Positions 9,845 to 20,024 of a DNA stretch of 64,000 bases are shown piece by piece (position 1 is the first letter of the stretch; every line of letters begins with the position of its first letter). The DNA is from Mycoplasmatota bacterium (GTDB taxonomy: Bacteria > Bacillota_I > Bacilli_A > RF39 > UBA660), in assembly GCA_022771205.1 (NCBI GenBank), contig JALFCF010000005.1, positions 26,399 to 90,398 on the forward strand. The letters are read 5' to 3'. The notes under the pieces are model-generated. The model did not search any database. It saw only the letters and a program-made list of their open reading frames with translations, and was not told the DNA's origin. The position numbers were made by a program, and so were the translations under genes.

Positions 9845-10050
9845 AAAAAACATCCTTATCAACATAAGGACGAAATTTCGCGGTACCACCTTACTTCATA
9901 GCAAAAAACTATGCAGCTTTAAAGAGATAACGGTCTAACCCTACATACTTCAAACTAGTCAAGTTCATATATTACTTATATTTACTCTCACCATCCGTAA
10001 ACTCTCTAAAATAAGTAAATATATTACTACTACTAGTAATATGCCAACTG
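9845..10050 (-). promoter_or_regulatory. T-box leader, predicted Leu (specifier CUU)
   Basis: Minus strand AAGGTGGTACCGCG (9879-9892) followed by terminator ccttat..ataagga + T-run; Stem I-like GGATGGTGAGAGUAA and GAA-CUU-GAC; upstream of leuS operon. Confidence 0.9.
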
Positions 10051-10113
10051 CTATTAGTATAGTAAAAAAAACTTGTTTTGACAAGTCTTTTTTTATGTTT
10101 ATATTTTTATGTA

Positions 10114-12543
10114 TTAAAACTCACTAATATATTCAAGCAACCTCAAGAATAATTGAATATACTCTTTAGAAAGACCTTTCTTCTTCAATTTACGAATAGC
10201 AATACGCTTATGACTAATTGTATCTTTGCCAAACATAATTTTAGCTATATCTTCTTTTAAATAAGTATTAATTTGCAAATCCACCAAAATACTATCAATA
10301 TCATCATTAATTAAACGAACAGCATCAATTTCAATGTCACGTCCCTTACAATTAACAGTAAGTTGGCCGACAGTAGGACATCCATGAATTTCAACAACAA
10401 AATCATTTCCATCAACAGAAGAAGTAACAGATAGTTTTTGAGAATTAAAATAAGCCGTAACATCTTCTGCTTGCTTAGTATTTCTAAAAACTAATTTATA
10501 ATTTCTCTTTTCCGGAACAATTCCACTTTTTCCATCAATAGAACGAATAATAACAGTATAGTTATTACGCAAATAATTATAATCTATAGAAGTTTTTAAA
10601 TAATATCCATCTTTATATAAAGATGTAATTCCATCATCTTCATATAGTGTATAAGTATTAGACACCCCAGGAAAAATTTGAATTTCCATATCGGTAGGAA
10701 GACCAACATTATTATAATCACTTCGATTAGAAAGCGGAATAATACTACCAGCATGAGCAAAAACAGGATAATCTTCTTCTTTAAAGAAAGAAACATATTT
10801 CTTATTACCAGGAAATTTTTTACCAGTACGAAAATCATACCAAATTCCATCTGGAATAAAGAAACGATGAACAGTACGGTTCATAGTAGAATCTTTCTTA
10901 TCAAGAATTGGACAAACAAGTAATTGAGAACCGAAATAATATTGATTTTTATAATGCTCATCATCATAAACCCACAAATAATTATAATAGAAAGGTTGGA
11001 TAAGAGGTATTCCAGACTTTGTATAATTATAAGCTTCTGTGTATAAATATGGTATTAAACGATGTCTAAGTCTCAAATAATCAGCTGCAATACTCTCTGT
11101 CTTTACATCCCACAACCAAGGTTCACGCTTATAATAAGGTCCTCGTGCACCATGAAATCTCAACATAGGAGAATAAACGCTAAGTTCTAAATAACGAATA
11201 TAAAGTTCACTTTCTTCAATACCACCATGATTACCACCAACATCATGGCTCCACCAACTAACACCAATATTAGCAGCATTTAAATATTGAAATGGTAAAT
11301 TTTTCAAAGCATCCCAACTGACTTCACTACTACCACCATATAATATTGGATAAAGATGTGGAGCATATATTCCGTTTCTTGCTAAAATCATGCTTCTTTT
11401 AGCTGAATTTCTACCAGAATCTAAATATAAATAATGGTTAGTAATCCATAAATTAGTAGGGTCACTACTTCCTCTATAATCATTCCAAAAAAAGTCAATA
11501 CCATAATTTTCTAATGGGTGTAAAAAAGCTTTAAACCATACATCTAATATTTTAGGATTTAAAGGATCAAATAAAATAATTTTATTATTAGTAACACCTA
11601 AAAATTCACTAGCCTGTTTATAATATTGTTCATGAGGATAGAATCCTTCAGTAGGATCAATACAAAGGCCAACATGAATACCACGCTGATGAAATTTATC
11701 AATCATAATCTTTGGATCACGGAAAAGGTTAAAATTAAAAGTATAACCAGTTTTCAATCCAAGATAATCTCCAACATTCCTATAATGCCAATCATGATCA
11801 AATAACATAACAGCAAACGGAATTTTTTTCTTTTCAAATTTTTTTAGTAACTCCGTAGTAGAATTGTCATCATAAGTAATATTACGACACCACCAATTTC
11901 CAAGCGCATATCTAGGTATCATAGCAGGTGAGCCCGTCATTTTAAAATAATCAAATAAAGCTTGTTTAAAATCTCTATCATACATAAAAACATAAACATC
12001 TATATGATCAACGGGAGGATCAGCTAAAGTACCATCCTCCATAATAACTTTACTATGACTATCATCTAAGGAAACAAAGCCGTCCAAAGAATAAAGACCT
12101 TTTTGTAATACTTTAGGAGTATCAACATCGACACTAATAAGATTCCCATTCATATTTTTAGCTTCAGCATGACCATAATACCAATCTTTATTACGATCTC
12201 TCTCTCGACTTAAAAGTGTAATTTTTAAATTCTTCATAGGATCAACTTTAGACCCAGTAAACGGTTGCCTTTTAACATAAGTTAAATGAAAATATTTCGT
12301 CATAATCTCAACAAATTGAGTATCCTGTTTTACTTGATATTCAGGATAACCTAAGTTTCTGCGCATAATGAGCTGTGTAGGACGATCAACAAAATTTCCG
12401 CTAGGGGAATATTCCAAGCGAACAACTCTTTCAGTAATTACAGTAATACGAAAGTTACTACCTTTAACAAAAGTCTTATCATCACTTTTTGCCCGTGTAT
12501 AATCTACTTCAAATTGTCTTCCTAGTGGATACATACCCAACAC
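10114..12543 (-). CDS. Glycoside hydrolase family 31 alpha-glucosidase-like
   Basis: GIDFFWNDYRG, RNGIYAPHLYPILYGGSSEVSWDAL, NIGVSWWSHDVGG, HGARGPYYKREPW. Confidence 0.9.
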   Translation of the reverse strand: MLGMYPLGRQFEVDYTRAKSDDKTFVKGSNFRITVITERVVRLEYSPSGNFVDRPTQLIMRRNLGYPEYQVKQDTQFVEIMTKYFHLTYVKRQPFTGSKVDPMKNLKITLLSRERDRNKDWYYGHAEAKNMNGNLISVDVDTPKVLQKGLYSLDGFVSLDDSHSKVIMEDGTLADPPVDHIDVYVFMYDRDFKQALFDYFKMTGSPAMIPRYALGNWWCRNITYDDNSTTELLKKFEKKKIPFAVMLFDHDWHYRNVGDYLGLKTGYTFNFNLFRDPKIMIDKFHQRGIHVGLCIDPTEGFYPHEQYYKQASEFLGVTNNKIILFDPLNPKILDVWFKAFLHPLENYGIDFFWNDYRGSSDPTNLWITNHYLYLDSGRNSAKRSMILARNGIYAPHLYPILYGGSSEVSWDALKNLPFQYLNAANIGVSWWSHDVGGNHGGIEESELYIRYLELSVYSPMLRFHGARGPYYKREPWLWDVKTESIAADYLRLRHRLIPYLYTEAYNYTKSGIPLIQPFYYNYLWVYDDEHYKNQYYFGSQLLVCPILDKKDSTMNRTVHRFFIPDGIWYDFRTGKKFPGNKKYVSFFKEEDYPVFAHAGSIIPLSNRSDYNNVGLPTDMEIQIFPGVSNTYTLYEDDGITSLYKDGYYLKTSIDYNYLRNNYTVIIRSIDGKSGIVPEKRNYKLVFRNTKQAEDVTAYFNSQKLSVTSSVDGNDFVVEIHGCPTVGQLTVNCKGRDIEIDAVRLINDDIDSILVDLQINTYLKEDIAKIMFGKDTISHKRIAIRKLKKKGLSKEYIQLFLRLLEYISEF

Positions 12544-12620
12544 CTTCTTATTATTCTAGTAACATAATATCATAAAAAGAAAAATATTCCAAGAAAAAAA
12601 GTAGTAAATCACTACTCTTA

Positions 12621-13748
12621 TCAATCTAGAAACAACACATAATATTCTTCAAAAGAAATATCATGCTCATAAATATAAGTAGCTATTTTTTTACCTACAT
12701 AACGATAATGCCAAGGTTCAGCACGGAAACCAGTAATCGCTTGATATTTAGATGGAAATCGTTGAATAAAACCATATTTATGAGCATTTTCTTGAATCCA
12801 TTCATATTCTTCTGATTCAGCAAAAACATTAGAGTCTTTACTTCCTACATCAAAAGATAATCCTGTCTGGTGTTCTGAAAAACCAGGCATCGCAACATAA
12901 TTTAACACATAATTTTCTCCATACAATTCACGGTAGGTATCACAAATTTCTTCCTGTTCTTCATAACTGCGATAACTTGAATTAATAACTAAATCATATC
13001 CTTCTTTTTTTGCTGCCTTATACATTTTAATGAAGGCATTAACAGCAATTCTACTCCCAAGTTGTGTATCATCAACAGCATATTCACTATCAATAGAAAC
13101 TAAGTCATCTGGCTCAAAATTCTTTTGTAATGACCTATGTTTATTAACCAACATATCTGTACTAAATTTTTTCACTATGGTTGGATTTTCATAATTTTCT
13201 TTATCCATATCAAGATTAACGGCCAAAACTGTAGTTTCATCATTTTCACCAGTCTCATTAGAATAATCAACATAACGATCATAATTACTCAATTTAGCAT
13301 AAGGAAGACTGAAAAACTCCTCTAAATAATTAATCTTATCCCTTTTAGCAAATTCTGTAACATCTTTATCACTACCGTGTGCTAAAATCATAGAAATATT
13401 ATCATTACTATATCCTTTTTTTATCAATGTATTAATATTTTTAATTAAATTATCATGATTTTGATAATCTATTTTAGAATATTGATCTAAATACTTCTCC
13501 TCATAATCTTTACTTTCAAAGGCAGCATTTAAAGTCTTGTTTTCTCCAATAGATAAAATATATTTCTTCTTAAATTGAAATAAAATATTCCTACTAGCAG
13601 TTTCACTATATCCTAATTTTTTCAAAGAATTAATTTGTGAGCGATAAAAAAGAAAAATAGCCAATAAAATTGCACAAAAAATTCCTAAAACTTTTATTTT
13701 TTTTATAACTGTCTTTTTTAATTTAATCTTTCTCTTCATAGACATCAC
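12621..13748 (-). CDS. VanY-type D,D-carboxypeptidase with N-terminal TM
   Basis: NSSYRSYEEQEEICDTY, PGFSEHQTGLSFDVG, EPWHYRYVG. Confidence 0.93.
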   Translation of the reverse strand: MMSMKRKIKLKKTVIKKIKVLGIFCAILLAIFLFYRSQINSLKKLGYSETASRNILFQFKKKYILSIGENKTLNAAFESKDYEEKYLDQYSKIDYQNHDNLIKNINTLIKKGYSNDNISMILAHGSDKDVTEFAKRDKINYLEEFFSLPYAKLSNYDRYVDYSNETGENDETTVLAVNLDMDKENYENPTIVKKFSTDMLVNKHRSLQKNFEPDDLVSIDSEYAVDDTQLGSRIAVNAFIKMYKAAKKEGYDLVINSSYRSYEEQEEICDTYRELYGENYVLNYVAMPGFSEHQTGLSFDVGSKDSNVFAESEEYEWIQENAHKYGFIQRFPSKYQAITGFRAEPWHYRYVGKKIATYIYEHDISFEEYYVLFLD

Positions 13749-13828
13749 CTACTATATCTCAAGTATATCATAGAAATTGTATTTTCAAGTATTTTATGCT
13801 ACAATATATCACGAAAAAGGTGAAGTTT

Positions 13829-14992
13829 ATGAAAGCATTAGTTTTATCCGGCGGCGGTTCTAAAGGTTCATATCAAATCGGCGTATGGAAAGCATTAAAA
13901 AAACTACATATAAAATTTGACATCGTAACTGGTACATCTGTTGGAGCCTTAAATGGTGCTTTAATTACCCAAAAAAGTTACTTCCGTGCTATAAAACTTT
14001 GGAAAAAGATAAATTTAAAATTACTTTTTGGAGAAAATGCAATTGATAGTACAAATGACCTTAAAGTAATGACAATGTATGGAAAAGAATTTTTAAAAAA
14101 CGGTGGAATGGAAGTAAAAAAATTAGAAAATTTAATAGAAAAAGAAATTAGATATAAAAAATTAATGAAATCAAAAATTAATTATGGATTAGTAACATTC
14201 AATTTGACTACAAAAAAGCCTGTACAAATCACAAAAAAAGAAATTCCAAAACATTTAATTGGAGATTATCTAATGGCTTCTGCGTCTTGCTACCCAGCAT
14301 TTAAACAAAAAAATATTGACGGAGAAAGATATATTGATGGTGGCTTTTTTGATAATTTGCCTATAAATCTAGCAATAGAAATGGGAGCAGATGAAATTGT
14401 CGCAGTAGACTTATCTGCTCCTGGATTTAACAAAACTCCAAGAAAAAAAGTACCAACTATCAAAATCAAACCAAACAACAAACTAACTAATTTTTTAAAC
14501 TTCTATGAAGAAGGAGCCAAAAGAAATATAAGACTAGGCTACAATGACACTCTAAAAAAATTCGGAAAACTAGAAGGAAAAAAATACACTTTCAAAAAAA
14601 GAACAATAGAAAAAAACAATAAAAAGCATTTCGAAACTTTTATTTATTTACTAGAAAACATTTTAGATAATGAAAACACTTTAGAAAAATTCAAAAAACT
14701 AATAAATTTATCTGGAGTACCATCAAAAAAAATAATAGATAAAATAGGTTTAAAAATTATGGAAGAATTAGCAAAAGATTTTCATTTGGATGAAACTAAA
14801 ATATATTCAGAAAAATCTTTTAATAAAGAATTAAAAAAGAAATTAAATAAAGAACAATCTAAAGAAACAGAACAATTCAAAAAGTTAATTATAGAAATTA
14901 AAGAAAATAAAAAAAGCCTAAAAAAGAAAATTTTATTAAACCCATGGAATTTTCTTAAAGCTTTATATTTGTATACAATAAGTGAGGTATAA
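13829..14992 (+). CDS. Patatin-like phospholipase
   Basis: LVLSGGGSKGSYQIGVWKAL, GTSVGALNG (GXSXG), DGGFFDNLP; SD aaggtg upstream of ATG 13829. Confidence 0.92.
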   Translation: MKALVLSGGGSKGSYQIGVWKALKKLHIKFDIVTGTSVGALNGALITQKSYFRAIKLWKKINLKLLFGENAIDSTNDLKVMTMYGKEFLKNGGMEVKKLENLIEKEIRYKKLMKSKINYGLVTFNLTTKKPVQITKKEIPKHLIGDYLMASASCYPAFKQKNIDGERYIDGGFFDNLPINLAIEMGADEIVAVDLSAPGFNKTPRKKVPTIKIKPNNKLTNFLNFYEEGAKRNIRLGYNDTLKKFGKLEGKKYTFKKRTIEKNNKKHFETFIYLLENILDNENTLEKFKKLINLSGVPSKKIIDKIGLKIMEELAKDFHLDETKIYSEKSFNKELKKKLNKEQSKETEQFKKLIIEIKENKKSLKKKILLNPWNFLKALYLYTISEV

Positions 14993-14993
14993 C

Positions 14994-15938
14994 ATGAAAG
15001 ATTTCGTATTTTCTAATACTAACAAAAGATATCATACCTTAGATTACTATTATAAAGAAAAATTTCATTCTAAAGTATTCAAAATAAGTCTAAATGCAGG
15101 TTTTAGCTGCCCAAATCTAGATGGAACTGTCGGCTTTGGTGGTTGCATTTATTGCTCAAAAACAGGAAGTGGAGAATTTGCTGGATGTAAAGAAGATTCT
15201 TTAAAACAACAATTTGATAATATAAAAAAAATAATGTTAAAGAAATGGCCATCAGGAAAATTTATAGGGTATTTCCAAGCAAGAACAAACACTTATGCTG
15301 ACGTCAATATACTAAAAAAATTATATGAAACAGTACTTTCATTCGATAATGTAATCGGATTAAACATAGCTACTAGACCTGATTCTATCTCAGAAGAATG
15401 TTTAGACTATCTAACAGAATTAAACAAAAAAACATACTTAACTATTGAACTTGGATTACAAACAACTAACGAAAAGACAGCTAAATTAATCAATAGATGT
15501 CATACTTTAGAATGTTTTGAAAGTATGGTGAAAAAACTAAGAGAAAGAAATATTGATGTAGTTGTACACATAATCAATGGACTACCATATGAGACCAAAG
15601 AAGATATGTTAAACACTGTAAAATATCTAAACACTTTAGACATCCAAGGTATAAAAATTCACATGCTAAGTATCTTAAAAGACACACCATTAGAAAAACT
15701 ATATCAACAAAAAAAGTTTAAAGTTTTAAACAAAGAAGAATATATAGATATTGTAATAGAACAACTAGAATTATTAAGACCAGAAATTGTAATTCACAGA
15801 ATAACAGGAGACCCCAAAGTCGAAGACCTAATAGAACCAAATTGGCTAATAAAAAAATTCTGTGTATTAAATGATATCGATAAAGAAATGGTAAGAAGAC
15901 AAAGTTATCAAGGTAAAAAAGCAAATAAAAAGGATTAA
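14994..15938 (+). CDS. TIGR01212-family (YhcC-like) radical SAM protein
   Basis: NAGFSCPNLDGTVGFGGCIYCSKTGSGEFAG; RPDSIS; HIINGLPYETKEDM. Confidence 0.92.
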   Translation: MKDFVFSNTNKRYHTLDYYYKEKFHSKVFKISLNAGFSCPNLDGTVGFGGCIYCSKTGSGEFAGCKEDSLKQQFDNIKKIMLKKWPSGKFIGYFQARTNTYADVNILKKLYETVLSFDNVIGLNIATRPDSISEECLDYLTELNKKTYLTIELGLQTTNEKTAKLINRCHTLECFESMVKKLRERNIDVVVHIINGLPYETKEDMLNTVKYLNTLDIQGIKIHMLSILKDTPLEKLYQQKKFKVLNKEEYIDIVIEQLELLRPEIVIHRITGDPKVEDLIEPNWLIKKFCVLNDIDKEMVRRQSYQGKKANKKD

Positions 15939-15950
15939 TATTAATCCTTT

Positions 15951-16937
15951 TTATATTTTTTCTGTAGTATCATCTAACTTAGAGTTAATATCTGAAATAT
16001 TTGACATTGGCTTTGGTATTGGCTTTGGTCTAGGTTTAGGTGGAACTGGTTTATCAACCATTTCATGAAGAGTAGTGCCTAATGTAGCCAAATTTTGAAG
16101 TTCACTTGGAACAATAATTTTAGTAGCCTGACCATTAGCAACATCAACCATTGCTTCGTAACTTTTAAGTTTTAAAACAGCCTCATCCATTCCTACTTCT
16201 TTAATCAAACGTAATCCTTCAGCAGTAGCTTCTTGAATTTTAATAATAGATTGTGCCTCACCTTCGGCTTCTTTTATTTTAGCTTCTTTTGCTGCTTCAG
16301 CACGCAAAACTGTACTTTCTTTTTCTCCTTCAGCTATTAATATTTGACTTTTCTTTTCTCCTTCAGCTCTAAGAATTGCTTCACGTCTTTCACGTTCAGC
16401 CCTCATTTGTTTTTCCATAGCTTCTTGAATATCTCTTGGAGGTAAAATATTTTTAACTTCCACACGATGTACTTTAATTCCCCAAGCATCAGTTGCTTCA
16501 TCTAAAATACTACGCATTTTAGTATTAATAACATCACGACTAGTTAAAGTTTCGTCAAGCTCTAAATCTCCAATAATATTACGAAGTGTAGTTGCTGTTA
16601 AATTCTCAATGGCACTAATTGGATTTTCAACTCCATAGGTATATAACTTAGGATCAGTAATCTGATAATAAACAACAGTGTCAATTTGCATTGTAACATT
16701 ATCCTTTGTAATAACTGGTTGTGGAGCAAAGTCTTTAACCATCTCCTTTAAACTAACAACACATGCAACTCTATCAAGTATTGGAACTACATAATGCAAC
16801 CCAGTTTGCATAGTTCTGTGATATGCTCCAAGTCTTTCAACAACATATGCCTTTGATTGAGAAACAATCTTAACTCCAGCAACAACTACCAAAATAATAA
16901 TAATAAAAACAATTAGTAATAAAACTCCAAACTCCAT
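15951..16937 (-). CDS. SPFH/band 7 (stomatin-like) protein
   Basis: VKIVSQSKAYVVERLGAYHRTMQTGLHYVVPILDRV; proline/lysine-rich C-terminus. Confidence 0.93.
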   Translation of the reverse strand: MEFGVLLLIVFIIIILVVVAGVKIVSQSKAYVVERLGAYHRTMQTGLHYVVPILDRVACVVSLKEMVKDFAPQPVITKDNVTMQIDTVVYYQITDPKLYTYGVENPISAIENLTATTLRNIIGDLELDETLTSRDVINTKMRSILDEATDAWGIKVHRVEVKNILPPRDIQEAMEKQMRAERERREAILRAEGEKKSQILIAEGEKESTVLRAEAAKEAKIKEAEGEAQSIIKIQEATAEGLRLIKEVGMDEAVLKLKSYEAMVDVANGQATKIIVPSELQNLATLGTTLHEMVDKPVPPKPRPKPIPKPMSNISDINSKLDDTTEKI

Positions 16938-17374
16938 TATTTTTTCTCCTCTCTTTGGACAATTAGTTTTACGCCATCTAACTTCAATACCTTAACCCTC
17001 TCACCAACAGCTAAAGAATCACTGCTCGATGCAGTCCAAGTAGTTCCAAAAATCTCTACTTCACCATAATGATTTGGTTTAATTTCTCTAGTAACTTCTG
17101 CAATTTGACCAATTACTCTATCCAAATTTGTAGGAACAATTTTTTCTTTACTTTTAAACTTTTTAACAATTGGTAAAGTAACAAATAAGGAAACAACACT
17201 AATCACAACAAAAACTAAAAGCTGTATCAAAATAGAATCTGTAAAAAATGCAGTAACAAAGGCTCCCAAAGCCCCTATTGCAAACCAAATAGAAATTAAA
17301 TTTACAGTTGCCAGTTCAATAAATAAAAGTATTAAAAATAGGATTATCCAATAAATAGACATAAAACTCACCAC
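16937..17374 (-). CDS. NfeD-family membrane protein
   Basis: TM region plus C-terminal OB fold GEVEIFGTTWTASSSDSLAVGERVKVLKLDGVKLIV; adjacent to SPFH gene. Confidence 0.88.
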   Translation of the reverse strand: MVSFMSIYWIILFLILLFIELATVNLISIWFAIGALGAFVTAFFTDSILIQLLVFVVISVVSLFVTLPIVKKFKSKEKIVPTNLDRVIGQIAEVTREIKPNHYGEVEIFGTTWTASSSDSLAVGERVKVLKLDGVKLIVQREEKK

Positions 17375-17478
17375 CTTACCTAAATTATATGATACTACAC
17401 CCCTTTTTTCAACAATTTTTCTTGTTTATCATAATAATTTATATTATAATAATGTAGAAGATAAGGAGTAATAAGCTT

Positions 17479-18180
17479 ATGTCAAAAAAGTTATCAAAAA
17501 AGCAAAGATATATTATTGTCGGTGTTACTGCAGCCTGGGGATTAATATTTATAGGTAGTGGAATCTCTATGAGTTTTATGAACACTCCAATAACAAAGAC
17601 TACAAAAGAATTAAAAATAACTCAAAAAAGAGTTGCCAATATGAAAAGTAATGAAATTCTCCTAAAACCTATGGAACAAGAAATTAATCAGCCAATAAGT
17701 ATGAATGTTAAAGACTACTTAGAAAATGCCAATGATATTGACAATAAAATAATTAACGAACTGCAATTAGATACTTCTATGGTAAATGTAAATCAAGCAG
17801 GAGATTATACATACACAATAACTTACAAAAAGAAAACCTTTAATGGAACTTTCACAATTAAAGAAAAACCATTACCAGATATGGTATTAACATTAAAAAC
17901 ATTAAATTTAGAAGTTGGGTCTGCATTATCAACAGATATTCAGAATTATATTACAGAAACGTTAACAGACGAAGTAAAACAAAATATAAAACTAGATTTA
18001 ACAAATGTTAATACCGCACAAGCTGGAAATTATCAATATACCGTAACATATAATGGCAGACTTTATACTGGAACTATAACAATATATGAACCAAATAAAA
18101 CCGAAAATCCTACTAAAAAACCGGATGATACAACATCAACAGATAATACAGAAACAGAAACAAATGATAGTGATAAATAA
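17479..18180 (+). CDS. Membrane-anchored extracellular protein with two tandem Ig-like repeats
   Basis: N-terminal TM; two similar blocks each containing VNxxQAGDY/NYxYTxTYxxxxxxGTxTI; Thr/Asp/Asn-rich tail. Confidence 0.65.
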   Translation: MSKKLSKKQRYIIVGVTAAWGLIFIGSGISMSFMNTPITKTTKELKITQKRVANMKSNEILLKPMEQEINQPISMNVKDYLENANDIDNKIINELQLDTSMVNVNQAGDYTYTITYKKKTFNGTFTIKEKPLPDMVLTLKTLNLEVGSALSTDIQNYITETLTDEVKQNIKLDLTNVNTAQAGNYQYTVTYNGRLYTGTITIYEPNKTENPTKKPDDTTSTDNTETETNDSDK

Positions 18181-18201
18181 AAAGAGCAGTTGCTCTTTTT
18201 T

Positions 18202-19818
18202 TTAACTTAATCCAACAATTTCTCCATCAACAACATCAATCTTCTCATAATTTGGATGTTTAGGAAGACCAGGCATTCTTAAAATATTACCAAATAAGAC
18301 TGTAATAAAACCAGCACCAGAATAAAGTTCAATATCACGCACATAAATTGTATAATCTTTAGGATAACCAATTTTTTTATCGTCATCTGATAAAGAATAT
18401 TGAGTTTTAGCACCACAAATAGGAAGATAAGATAAATTATTTTCTTCTATCATTTTAATCTTCTCTAAAGCTAATTCACTATATTCTATTTTTTCAGCAT
18501 GATAAATTTCACGAGCCAGTTTATATATTTTATCAAAAACATTATCTTCATCTAAATATAAATAGTGAAAGTTTTTATCTTTCATTAGATTTTTTTCTAC
18601 TAACTTAGCTAATTCTATAGCACCTTTTCCTCCATCTCTATAAGCAGTACTAATTGCAACATCAATATTATGTTCAGAACACCAATCCAAAACAATATTT
18701 TGTTCTAAAACAGTATCAGTATCATAGGAGTTTAAACAAACAACAAGAGGAACTCCAAATTTTTGTAAATTACAAACATGAGCTTCCAAATTACAAATAC
18801 CATTTTTTACTGCAGAAACATTCTCTAATAGAATATCATCTTTAGAAACACCAGCATTATACTTTAAAGCCTTTATAGTAGTAACTAAAACAATCGTATC
18901 TGGCGAAATATTTGCTTTTCTACATTTAATATCCAAAAACTTTTCTGCTCCTAAATCCGAACCAAAACCAGCTTCTGTAATAACATAATCACCTAAAGAA
19001 AGAGCTAACTTAGTTGCTACTACACTATTACATCCATGCGCAATATTAGCAAAAGGTCCACCATGAATAATTGCAGGCGTATTTTCTAAAGTTTGAACTA
19101 AGTTAGGATAAAATGCATCTTTCAAAATAGTAACCATAGCACCTTCAATATGTAAATCTTTAGCATAAATTAATTTCTTTTCTTTTGTATACCCAATAAC
19201 GATATTTCCAATCATTTGTTTTAAATCATCAAGTGACTCTGCCAAACAAAATAACGCCATAATTTCACTCGCAGCTGTAATATTAAACTTTTCTGCTCGA
19301 TTATCAAGCATAATTCTGCGTAAAGAACGATCATTAACATCTAAACAACGATTAAATATAACCTCAGAAATTCCAAGTTGATTTCCATGATAAATATGAT
19401 TATCTACTGCAGCACATAACAAATCATTAGCAGCAGTAATGGCGTGAAAATCACCAGTAAAATGTAGGTTAATATCTTCCATCGGCACAACCTGACTGTA
19501 ACCACCACCAGCTGCTCCACCTTTCATTCCAAATACTGGTCCCATAGACGGTTGTCTCAAAGCAAGAATTACATTTTTTTGTAATTGATGAAATGCATCC
19601 CCTAAACCAATACTAACCGTTGTTTTTCCTTCGCCATAAGGCGTAGGACTAGTTGCGGTAACCAAAATTAATTTACCTTGATGAGTCGCTGTTTTTTTTG
19701 TAATCTTAGCTTTATCATTCCCATATAAAATGTAATCAGACGAAGTAAGACCTAAAGATGCCGCAATCTCATTAATATCTTTTTTATTTGCACTATGAGC
19801 AATCTCAATATCTGTCAC
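18202..19818 (-). CDS. fhs: Formate-tetrahydrofolate ligase
   Basis: TATSPTPYGEGKTTVSIGLGDA, RQPSMGPVFGMKGGAAGGGYSQVVPMEDINLHFTGDFHA. Confidence 0.97.
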   Translation of the reverse strand: MTDIEIAHSANKKDINEIAASLGLTSSDYILYGNDKAKITKKTATHQGKLILVTATSPTPYGEGKTTVSIGLGDAFHQLQKNVILALRQPSMGPVFGMKGGAAGGGYSQVVPMEDINLHFTGDFHAITAANDLLCAAVDNHIYHGNQLGISEVIFNRCLDVNDRSLRRIMLDNRAEKFNITAASEIMALFCLAESLDDLKQMIGNIVIGYTKEKKLIYAKDLHIEGAMVTILKDAFYPNLVQTLENTPAIIHGGPFANIAHGCNSVVATKLALSLGDYVITEAGFGSDLGAEKFLDIKCRKANISPDTIVLVTTIKALKYNAGVSKDDILLENVSAVKNGICNLEAHVCNLQKFGVPLVVCLNSYDTDTVLEQNIVLDWCSEHNIDVAISTAYRDGGKGAIELAKLVEKNLMKDKNFHYLYLDEDNVFDKIYKLAREIYHAEKIEYSELALEKIKMIEENNLSYLPICGAKTQYSLSDDDKKIGYPKDYTIYVRDIELYSGAGFITVLFGNILRMPGLPKHPNYEKIDVVDGEIVGLS

Positions 19819-20024
19819 AATATCACCTCACTAGTTAAATTATAACATATTTTATTTTTTTATGAAATTTGTTTATATAAAAGAAAAAACATATATAAAT
19901 TAAAAATTCACTATACAAATTTTAAAAAAAGAAACAAAAAAAAAGAATGAAATAAAAAAAGCACAATTTGTAATTCTTAAAAATACCTGTTAATATCGAA
20001 GTCACTAACAAAAAGGAGGAATTT

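Noticed and set aside
17479-18180. Possible sortase substrate
   Set aside because: No LPXTG-like motif or C-terminal TM; N-terminal anchor only, with two Ig-like repeats.
19850-20020. A-rich stretch upstream of the adhesin, considered as a repeat or CRISPR-like element
   Set aside because: No regular repeat unit or spacing; consistent with AT-rich intergenic sequence.
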